A stretch of DNA of 6,301 nt from JBDRGC01 sp043818215 (GTDB lineage Bacteria; Chloroflexota; Anaerolineae; Anaerolineales; UBA11858), in assembly GCA_043818215.1 (NCBI GenBank), contig JBDRGC010000185.1, positions 1 through 6,301 on the forward strand, in the 5' to 3' direction. The translations under genes and the position numbers were made by a program. The notes beneath the pieces were generated by a model. It saw nothing but the letters and a program-made list of their open reading frames with translations. It was not told where the DNA came from and did no database searches. Position 1 is the stretch's first letter. The number at the start of each line of letters is the position of its first letter. Of this stretch, positions 1-5,590 are shown one piece after another.

Positions 1-1
1 C

Positions 2-604
2 CTGGTGTTCGGCATGCCGTGGGAAGAGGAACCCGAGAATTGGTGGATGGGCCCCGGCATCTTCGTGCCGGTGACCATCAACGCCAATGGCGTCGAGTTC
101 ACCTACTCATCCAAGGTGGTGGATCAAGAAGTCGTCCTTCAGAGCAGTGGCACCGGGAACGATGTCACCCTGACGTACACCATAACCCTGGTCAATAATG
201 GCGTGGAAGATATGTTTGTCCGTATGGTCGACCTGATCCCTGAAGGCACTACCATCTACGAGCAGTGGGTCCAGGATCCCGATGATCCTGCGGGCGACGG
301 CTGGTGGTACACCATGAAGGTCTCGTTCGACAACGGCAGCACTTGGTACGAATGGTACACCGAGGATTGCTGGGACAACTACAACAACGGTGAGTACCTG
401 TGCTGGACAGGCAATGTCGGCCCGAGTACCTCGGGTAAGGTGTACATCGAGTACACGGTCAAGGTCTTGCCTCACTTTGCCGGCGAGATCATGAACAAGG
501 CTGATGTGTGGATGGATTGGGGTGACTACCATGACTTCTTCTCCCTGAAGGCCTTCACCGATGTGCTTTATGCCGTGTATCTCCCGATAGTAGCGTTCAA
601 ATAA
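2..604 (+). CDS. C-terminal part of a secreted DUF11-like surface protein (partial at left edge)
   Basis: The reading frame is open to the left edge, so this is the tail of a larger protein. The GTG at position 5 is unlikely to be the true start, because there is no signal peptide and the sequence begins mid-domain. Residues about 50-85 (counted from that GTG) read VTLTYTITLVNNGVEDMFV...DLIPEGTTI, the pattern of DUF11-type Ig-like beta-sandwich repeats of bacterial surface and secreted proteins (typically YTITVTNTG...DTLPAGTT). The chain is rich in Trp, Tyr, Asp and Asn, as is common for extracellular domains, and has two Cys (in EDCWD and EYLCW) that could form a disulfide. It ends in VYLPIVAFK, which resembles a short YLP[LI]V tail that I recall on many secreted Chloroflexota proteins; that likeness is from memory. 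No enzyme motif is visible. The likely role is structural or adhesive at the cell surface. It converges with the next gene and is followed 28 bases later by a terminator hairpin. Confidence 0.75.
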   Translation: MVFGMPWEEEPENWWMGPGIFVPVTINANGVEFTYSSKVVDQEVVLQSSGTGNDVTLTYTITLVNNGVEDMFVRMVDLIPEGTTIYEQWVQDPDDPAGDGWWYTMKVSFDNGSTWYEWYTEDCWDNYNNGEYLCWTGNVGPSTSGKVYIEYTVKVLPHFAGEIMNKADVWMDWGDYHDFFSLKAFTDVLYAVYLPIVAFK

Positions 605-632
605 ACCTGAGGCTTTTCATCAGGAATTAGTA

Positions 633-666
633 AAAAAGGCCACCGGGTTATCCCGGTGGCCTTTTT
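633..666. terminator. Bidirectional intrinsic terminator
   Basis: A perfect 15-bp inverted repeat (arms 633-647 and 652-666) encloses a 4-base TTAT loop. The core is GC-rich (GGCCACCGGG / CCCGGTGGCC) and both outer ends are A/T runs, so either strand gives a GC stem followed by a U tract. It lies 28 bases after the stop of the rightward gene and 40 bases after the stop of the leftward lipoprotein gene. This is the expected position for a shared terminator of convergent genes. Confidence 0.93.
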
Positions 667-706
667 CGTTGTGGATATCGAGGCCGGGCGCGTTTACGCC
701 CTGACC

Positions 707-1522
707 CTACTGCGTGCTCGAATACCCACAGAAGACCAACCACCTGCCTCCGCTGTGATATTCGTATTGGGTGCCATCAACGGATAAGATGATGCAGTAG
801 CCGGGGATGGGGCCGGGGTAGGCCCGGTCTGGATACTTGCCGGGCGGCTTGGGGCAGCCCAGCCCGTCGTCGGAGAACTCGGTCTCTTCTACGCTCACAA
901 CTTCGACAGTCTCGATGGGGACATCCAGGCTTTTGGCCAGGTGCTCGCGGGCCAAGTCTACAATTTCTTCGATCGTCATTGCCCGGTGTAGAGGGATTCG
1001 TTCCCCCGTGCTTGGCCCTGGGCATAAGACGATACGCTTTCCTTGTTCGTCGGTGTGGATTTCGTATTGCCGGGTGCCGGTCTGGAAGATGATCTGGAAT
1101 CCTGAGACGCCCACGGGCTTGTAAACTTCACCTGGGTCAGGACAACCCAGGCTGGTATCTGTCCAGGTCATGGCTACGCTATATTGGAGCCTGACCTGGT
1201 TTTCCGGCAGACCCAGGTGATCCGCTAAAAACACTCGGGCAGCCGTAACGGCGTCCTTTTGAGCCGGTGGATGGGTGGGATAAGCGATGATGGCCGGCAC
1301 GGTCATTGGCGTGGGTGATGGCTGCATCGCGGTTGACGCTGGCGCGAATTTCGTCACAACGGGTGTTGGGGTGATCGTTGCCAGCATTGCCGTTGCGCTT
1401 GCAACTGGGGTAATTTCAGGGGCAGCCGGACGATTTGATGCAGCAACTTCAGGTGTACATGCATTGATGGCTATCAGCAACAGGGCAAGTAAGATTAGAT
1501 GAATTATTCTCCACTTTGCCAT
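707..1522 (-). CDS. Lipoprotein with two tandem LGCP...YExH domains, function unknown
   Basis: This 271-residue protein starts with a lipoprotein signal: a charged start (MAKWR), a hydrophobic stretch (residues 6-19) and the lipobox INAC with Cys22. It should be lipid-anchored outside the cytoplasmic membrane. Residues 23-85 form a Pro/Thr/Ala-rich linker. Two related domains follow (about 90-167 and 186-265). Each has an amphipathic helix with Ala/Leu (AARVFLADHLGLP, LAREHLAKSLDVP), then LGCP (Cys127, Cys223), a Gly/Pro loop, a GFQIIF or GYCIIL strand, YEIH or YEYH (153-156, 253-256) and a closing Cys (167, 265). The conserved Cys pair in each copy suggests one disulfide per domain, and Cys243 is extra. 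I do not recognise a named family and assign no function. The ATG at 1522 is supported by an AGAAGG Shine-Dalgarno-like sequence 8-9 bases upstream. The stop is TAG. It appears to be monocistronic and is more GC-rich than the polysaccharide genes to its right. Confidence 0.85.
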   Translation of the reverse strand: MAKWRIIHLILLALLLIAINACTPEVAASNRPAAPEITPVASATAMLATITPTPVVTKFAPASTAMQPSPTPMTVPAIIAYPTHPPAQKDAVTAARVFLADHLGLPENQVRLQYSVAMTWTDTSLGCPDPGEVYKPVGVSGFQIIFQTGTRQYEIHTDEQGKRIVLCPGPSTGERIPLHRAMTIEEIVDLAREHLAKSLDVPIETVEVVSVEETEFSDDGLGCPKPPGKYPDRAYPGPIPGYCIILSVDGTQYEYHSGGRWLVFCGYSSTQ

Positions 1523-1853
1523 TTAAGCACCTTCTTTCGGTAGACACGAAGCGTACAGATGGTAGATAGTAGCAGTATATAGACGTTCCCGGATGGGGAT
1601 TTGTTCCGAATTGTGCGCTGCTCTTTTGGAGATATTTGTGGGTGTTCTGTCCCGGCGGCAACACGCGCTCTCCACCATCCTATCCTCCCCCCCCCGCTCA
1701 TTTCCCCCCGCCTCCCGCTCCCGGGACACCGCACATCGCCCTAATGTCCTTCAGTAGGGACGGTGTAGGGCAAGTGTGGGCGTATAAGTGGTCGGTCCGT
1801 GGGTTTCCCCCATAGAATGGTGCTTTTGTCCGTTGTTAGTATATAATGTCAGG
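1523..1853. other. Gene-free spacer between the polysaccharide block and the lipoprotein gene
   Basis: No convincing gene is present; the short open frames here run through the low-complexity G/C tract and lack family features. The stretch must hold the promoter of the leftward lipoprotein gene. The best candidate is weak: on the minus strand, a TATACT box (1574-1579) overlaps a TG-extended TACTAT (1566-1574), with no good -35 box. A Shine-Dalgarno-like AGAAGG lies near 1531-1536. I found no stem with a T run to end the leftward polysaccharide transcript after 1854. Confidence 0.5.
1687..1722 (-). repeat. G-rich low-complexity tract, potential G-quadruplex
   Basis: Read on the minus strand, the tract holds four G runs of 3, 3, 6 and 9 bases (1722-1720, 1716-1714, 1709-1704, 1695-1687), separated by loops of 3, 4 and 8 bases. 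This is close to the usual quadruplex pattern of four G3+ runs with loops of 1-7. It lies on the strand that would be the RNA sequence of leftward transcription, about 100 bases upstream of the candidate lipoprotein promoter and 130 bases after the end of the DUF2142-like gene. A role in transcription is only an inference, and a slippage-prone low-complexity tract is equally possible. Confidence 0.5.
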
Positions 1854-3254
1854 TCAAATAGAAGCGTAGAATAGCATAATGCTGACTGCCGAAAGAATGT
1901 CCAACCCTAAGAAGCATCCCACATAAGCCGCCAGGATGTACTTTCTGGGAATGTGTAACCGGTGGTTTATTTGCTGGGTGATCTCCAGCCAGCCAGAGTT
2001 CAATAGTATGACGGTTGGAATGATGGCGGGATATGCGTATCGTGCCGCTGGTATGAATACTTTGTCAGTATAAATCGAGCCGAGACCGCGGGTGAGTGCT
2101 GCGCCCCAAATCGCCGCCATCGCTGCCCCGAAGAGCAGGATCAGTACACAGGGTTGGTGTTTCCAATGGCGTATTATTTTTCCCAACGCTCCCGCGACCC
2201 CCAGCAGGGTGGTGATTCCTAGCAGGCGGTAGGGTTTGCTGCCTATCAGAGATACGTGACCCCATCCAAATTTGGCCCAGAATGTGCGCCCAAGATTCAC
2301 GAGGGTGGATTGGTAGTACCAATTGGTATTTTCCCAGTCTCGAATGGATGTGATCACTAAAGACGGTTTTATATAAGCTATCTTGTTGATGAAAGTGTCA
2401 AGTTTTGGGTTGACCCAATTGGCTGCCTGTCCCCACGGGTATATGGCTAACAGCAAACCTATCCCCGCAACAATTAGAATGCTCCACGCTATCATCTGCC
2501 GGGAATCTCGGAAGATGCCAAATAGCACAGGGATGAGCACGAGTGCGTAGGCAATCATGACTGTGTTTTTGGTTGAGCCGCATACAATGGCAGCGACCCC
2601 TATCCACAGAAATCGCGGCCAGGAGAATCCCCGCCGAATCATCGCAACGCTTCCCCATAGGAAGAGAGAGAAGAAAGCGGTTGCCCCCACGTCGTTGTTG
2701 ACGGCTGTCATAAGGTCAACGTAGCTGGGGAGCAATGCCAGGGTTAGTGGCACCATCCAACGTAGAGGGTGTTTATCAGGAGTGATTTCCTTGATGACCC
2801 CATAACTGGCGACGATGCTCACCAGGAAAAGAACGAGTGAAACCATCCGGCTGATATAAAACTGAAAAGTGATGTCGCTGCCGCGTATGAGTCTCAGAGG
2901 CAGGGATACTATTTGGAAATATAGAGGCGCATCAGAGATTTGGGAAATACCAATCCAGGCAGGTGCGTCCGCTGGAAGCAAGTTGGGGACAAAATCCAGC
3001 CCCGAAAAGAAATCGTGCTCAATCATGGAGGCCGCTGCTTCGCGGCGCATGGCCTGGTTGTAATCACCAGGTTTTGGGTGATTGTCTGTGTCAGCGATCA
3101 ACCAGGCGTATTCGAGTTGGCTGGGTTCGTCGTAATGCTGCCAGGGGGGAACCAGGTATACATATAAAAGTCCGTGAATAATTCCCAAAATGAGAATTAT
3201 TCCCAGGCTTTGGTGTTGCTTCCAATGGATGCTGATTTTCTTCGGTGCGGGCAT
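1854..3254 (-). CDS. DUF2142-like multi-spanning membrane protein, probable GT-C-type glycosyltransferase
   Basis: This 466-residue integral membrane protein (counted from ATG 3254) has about 10-12 hydrophobic segments. The first is at residues 16-35 and is followed at once by PPWQHYDEP (36-44). An acidic pair in the first outer loop after TM1 is typical of GT-C enzymes that use polyprenyl-phosphate sugars, where it helps catalysis. Other marks that I associate with DUF2142/PMT-like proteins are LLPSYVDL...NND (NND at 186-188), FWAKFGWG (325-332) and ARYAYPAIIP (404-413). The substrate is unknown. It follows wzz by 10 bases, so the two are probably co-transcribed, which suggests a role in exopolysaccharide assembly or sugar decoration. 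The start is uncertain: ATG 3254 has a GGGCGG just upstream, while ATG 3275 would overlap the wzz stop and suit translational coupling. A still longer frame from 3332 adds an unlikely N-terminal extension. The stop is TGA. A polymerase (Wzy) role cannot be excluded. Confidence 0.75.
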   Translation of the reverse strand: MPAPKKISIHWKQHQSLGIILILGIIHGLLYVYLVPPWQHYDEPSQLEYAWLIADTDNHPKPGDYNQAMRREAAASMIEHDFFSGLDFVPNLLPADAPAWIGISQISDAPLYFQIVSLPLRLIRGSDITFQFYISRMVSLVLFLVSIVASYGVIKEITPDKHPLRWMVPLTLALLPSYVDLMTAVNNDVGATAFFSLFLWGSVAMIRRGFSWPRFLWIGVAAIVCGSTKNTVMIAYALVLIPVLFGIFRDSRQMIAWSILIVAGIGLLLAIYPWGQAANWVNPKLDTFINKIAYIKPSLVITSIRDWENTNWYYQSTLVNLGRTFWAKFGWGHVSLIGSKPYRLLGITTLLGVAGALGKIIRHWKHQPCVLILLFGAAMAAIWGAALTRGLGSIYTDKVFIPAARYAYPAIIPTVILLNSGWLEITQQINHRLHIPRKYILAAYVGCFLGLDILSAVSIMLFYASI

Positions 3255-3264
3255 TTTCCGCCCA

Positions 3265-4599
3265 TTAACCTTCATCTTGAGTGGGAGCAATCTGAGTTTT
3301 AGACAGATCAGATGATTGCCACCATTTAGCACCGAATACCCAGAAAACGCCTAACATCATGCCGAGTGTTCCCCCAATGAGCGTCTTTACTATGGTCTGG
3401 CGCGCGGTGGGCATTTGTGGCGTGATCGCTGGACTTGCTAGAGTTACTTCAGTATTCGTCTGTGCGGCTGTTTGGATCTCAGTTTCCTTTTGCATAAGGG
3501 CCTGATATGCGTTCCACGCCAGGTCCCGCTCACTGGTCAGTTCCAATTGGTGTGCATTTTCACCCTCTAGTTGGGTTTCCAATTCCCGGATTTGGGCTGC
3601 GATTGTTTCGGTAAGTTCGTATCCCTCCCCCTGGGATAATTCTTGGGCTAGATTTTCCTGAGCAGTCTCGGCCTCGATTTTAGCTGTGTTAGCTTGTTGG
3701 ATGATGGCAGCTAAGTCGGAGACGTAATTGGATTTGGAATCGCGCAAGGTGGTGATATCTGCTAAGTGCAGCTCGAATACTGGTTCCATTTGGGTTCCAA
3801 GGGCCGCGGATCGGGCGGTCAATACGGCCAGCGCATCACCCAGGTCTCCAGCGGCAGAGCGAGTGCCGCTTTCTAGTTGTTGTTCGAGTGTCCCCAACTG
3901 AATAATGAGCGTCTCCATTTCCTGAGAACGTTGCGTATAGTAGCTCATTAGCCAGGTGCGGTCAGTGCTCAAGTCGTCCAGTATTGTTTTGGCCTCTTCG
4001 ATTTTCGTTTCAAGGACAATAATTTGGTTATTTTGGATGAAATTCTCTAAAGCAGCCTGAGCGCTTTTGTAGCTGGTTTCAGTAGACTCTATTTGTGCCC
4101 GAATCTCTTCTAAGGGTTGCGCCCCGCTATAAGCCAGGTTGATAGCTTGGGTGGTTTCCTGTGCCCAGACATTGGCGATATCGACGGCCAGATTTGGGTC
4201 TTTAGAAGTTGCGATAACAATGATGGCATCGCCTTTGTTGGTGATATCAACAGATTCTTTTATATCTTCTATATTATCGTATTCGGAGGGAAGAACATCT
4301 CTGAGGGTATCCATGGTTGCCTGATCAATTGAGTCGCTCTTAGCAATTACCAGAAAGGCATCCATGCGACGAGCATCTGTTGTGTCGGTAACTGTAGGGA
4401 ATTGATCGGCCAACGAAAGTATCAACTGACTGCGAGTTACGATAATTGTGGCCGCGGCTTCATACATTCGAGGCTGAAGCAGGCTGGCACCCAAAGCAGC
4501 CAATGCCAATACTCCAGCCACTAGAGCGATCTGCCACCAGTGCTCTAATATGGTGAGTACATAAGGGCGCAAGTCGATTTCATCTTCGTAAATTGTCAT
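3265..4599 (-). CDS. wzz: Wzz/Wzc-type polysaccharide chain-length determinant protein, no kinase domain
   Basis: This 444-residue polysaccharide co-polymerase has the classical layout: a short cytoplasmic N-terminus (EIDLRPYVLTILEHWWQI), TM1 at about 22-41, a large outer domain (43-400) and TM2 at about 403-424. The outer part begins with the Wzz fold (YEAAATIIVTR, then DAIIVIATSKDPNLAVDIANVWAQ at 124-147, the usual 'ANxWA' helix). It continues with a long coiled coil (about 160-245 and 295-375, rich in Glu, Gln, Ala and Leu). The Pro-rich segment before TM2 (Pro390, Pro394, Pro397) and the Gly-rich TM2 (GGTLGMMLGV) are family hallmarks. Such proteins set polymer length and bridge to the export machinery. 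The cytoplasmic tail is only about 20 residues, with no Walker motifs or Tyr cluster, so a separate tyrosine kinase would be expected elsewhere. A GGGAG lies about 11 bases before ATG 4599. The stop TAA overlaps the alternative start region of the next gene. Confidence 0.9.
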   Translation of the reverse strand: MTIYEDEIDLRPYVLTILEHWWQIALVAGVLALAALGASLLQPRMYEAAATIIVTRSQLILSLADQFPTVTDTTDARRMDAFLVIAKSDSIDQATMDTLRDVLPSEYDNIEDIKESVDITNKGDAIIVIATSKDPNLAVDIANVWAQETTQAINLAYSGAQPLEEIRAQIESTETSYKSAQAALENFIQNNQIIVLETKIEEAKTILDDLSTDRTWLMSYYTQRSQEMETLIIQLGTLEQQLESGTRSAAGDLGDALAVLTARSAALGTQMEPVFELHLADITTLRDSKSNYVSDLAAIIQQANTAKIEAETAQENLAQELSQGEGYELTETIAAQIRELETQLEGENAHQLELTSERDLAWNAYQALMQKETEIQTAAQTNTEVTLASPAITPQMPTARQTIVKTLIGGTLGMMLGVFWVFGAKWWQSSDLSKTQIAPTQDEG

Positions 4600-4648
4600 A
4601 TTATCGGAATCTCCCAGAAATTGTGTTTACTAAACCAGCCCCCCCCTA

Positions 4649-4696
4649 CCCCCCAATCCTGGGGGGAGCAACACGGGTTCTACCAAGATTGAGGGG
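4649..4696 (-). repeat. Imperfect C/G-rich inverted repeat in the wzz leader
   Basis: Arms 4649-4662 and 4683-4696 can pair over 14 positions with a 20-base loop. In the leftward (wzz-sense) RNA all 14 positions pair, two of them as G-U. In rightward RNA those two become A-C mismatches. A second, exclusive hairpin exists in the same place: six C (4649-4654) against six G (4661-4666) with a 6-base loop. The stretch lies 50-97 bases upstream of the wzz ATG, between it and the MITE-like element. It could be a degenerate dispersed repeat or a leader structure. I recall CCCCCCAATCCTGGGGGG-like palindromes from intergenic regions of other bacteria, but this is unverified memory. Confidence 0.6.
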
Positions 4697-4724
4697 TGAG
4701 TAGTCACAAATCTCTATTGTCGTT

Positions 4725-4796
4725 AGGACTTACGCAGTTCGCACCCTTCGATACAGTTCTTGCAGAACCACTCAGGATGCGAACTGCGTAAGTCCT
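4725..4796. mobile_element. 72-bp MITE-like element with 19-bp terminal inverted repeats
   Basis: Two perfect 19-bp inverted repeats (AGGACTTACGCAGTTCGCA at 4725-4743 and its reverse complement at 4778-4796) bound a 34-base centre that holds a small GTTCT-TGC-AGAAC hairpin (4756-4768). The tetranucleotide CGTT stands directly outside both ends (4721-4724 and 4797-4800), as expected of a target-site duplication. It is too short to encode a transposase, so it would be moved by a related full-length element elsewhere. The right CGTT overlaps the last two bases of the TAA stop of the sugar transferase gene, so the insertion left that reading frame unchanged. There is no T run after the stem on either strand, which argues against a simple terminator. 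Internally, no promoter is obvious. Confidence 0.75.
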
Positions 4797-4798
4797 CG

Positions 4799-5569
4799 TT
4801 AATACGCTCCTGTACCCTGCAAAACGACCCAGGCTGTTTTTAGCAAGATTTGAAAATCTAGCAAGAGAGAATAATTTTGAATATAGTAAAGATCATCCTC
4901 TGTGTGCAGATGCAAAGGCTTGTCACTGCGACCGTTGACTTGCCACCACCCGGTGATACCTTGTGGAACAGCAAAGCGTTTATGCTGCCAGGGTTTGTAA
5001 TGCTTCACAAGGGCGGGAAGTTCGGGCCGCGGGCCAACCAGACTCATGTCACCTTTCAACACATTGAAGAATTGGGGTAACTCGTCCAGACTGGTACGGC
5101 GGATGAATTTGCCGACTTTTGTGATACGAGGATCGTCTGGAATTTTATGGATCAGATTATCGTTTTCGTCGTATTTTATTACGTCTGCTAGATGTAGGTC
5201 AGCGTCTTGCACCATAGAGCGGAATTTGTACATCCAGAAAACTTGTCCATTTTCGCCGACACGCTGTTGTTTGAAGATCACAGGGCCGGGGGAATCCAGT
5301 TTGATAGCAATTGCAATCAGCGTCATGGGTGGAAGTATCACGATTTGCAAAATGGTTCCAACTATCAAGTCGAAGACGCGTTTGACCATGCGTTGGTATT
5401 CATTCAAGGCTGGGGCGCGCAGGTCGAGCATGGGGAGGTCGGCAAACTCTGCGACCGTGGCCTTGTGCAAGGCCAGACGGAAGTAGTCCGGTATTATCCA
5501 TACTCTAACCGGTAAATCGTGTAATTCTGCCACCAACTGGCTGACTTGTTCGTGGGCGTGCATTGGCAA
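4799..5569 (-). CDS. Catalytic C-terminal part of the sugar-phosphate transferase (downstream of the internal stop)
   Basis: This holds the end of the central domain plus the whole bacterial sugar transferase domain (WbaP/WcaJ C-terminus, PglC superfamily). Residues are counted from TTG 5569. YQRMVKRVFDLIVG begins at 58 and leads into the re-entrant membrane helix with the PP kink (80-81). These are followed by LDSPGPVIFKQQRVG (91-105), KFRSM (115-119), TSLDELPQFFNVLKGDMSLVGPRPE (159-183) with the catalytic Asp162-Glu163 pair known from PglC, and GITGWWQVNGRS (204-215). All key residues are present, so if translated this part could be active alone, as in small PglC-type enzymes. No Shine-Dalgarno sequence precedes the TTG at 5569 or the ATG at 5563, so independent initiation looks weak; coupling to termination 21 bases upstream is possible. 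Its TAA stop abuts the MITE-like element. Confidence 0.8.
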   Translation of the reverse strand: MPMHAHEQVSQLVAELHDLPVRVWIIPDYFRLALHKATVAEFADLPMLDLRAPALNEYQRMVKRVFDLIVGTILQIVILPPMTLIAIAIKLDSPGPVIFKQQRVGENGQVFWMYKFRSMVQDADLHLADVIKYDENDNLIHKIPDDPRITKVGKFIRRTSLDELPQFFNVLKGDMSLVGPRPELPALVKHYKPWQHKRFAVPQGITGWWQVNGRSDKPLHLHTEDDLYYIQNYSLLLDFQILLKTAWVVLQGTGAY

Positions 5570-5590
5570 AGCTATGACGACATCGTCGAT

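Noticed and set aside
107..532. Open frame on the minus strand inside the surface protein gene
   Set aside because: It is a shadow of the rightward gene, which has clear DUF11-like sequence; the antisense product shows no family features.
707..1522. Peptidase inhibitor or other named function for the lipoprotein
   Set aside because: The Cys-containing repeats suggest a small stable fold, but I recognise no named family and see no catalytic or inhibitory motif.
1449..1734. Three overlapping short minus-strand open frames upstream of the lipoprotein
   Set aside because: They run through the low-complexity G tract and end at or inside the lipoprotein start. None has a plausible domain or a conserved-looking composition.
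1842..1847. Perfect TATAAT on the plus strand
   Set aside because: There is no -35 box at 15-19 bases upstream, and it would drive transcription antisense to the DUF2142-like gene. The region is AT-rich, so a chance match is likely.
4725..4796. The 19-bp inverted repeat as an intrinsic terminator of the transferase gene
   Set aside because: The loop is 34 bases and no T run follows the stem on either strand. The flanking CGTT duplication fits a mobile element better.
5046..5515. Rightward open frames antisense to the sugar transferase
   Set aside because: The opposite strand encodes unmistakable transferase motifs; these frames are by-products of its codon pattern.
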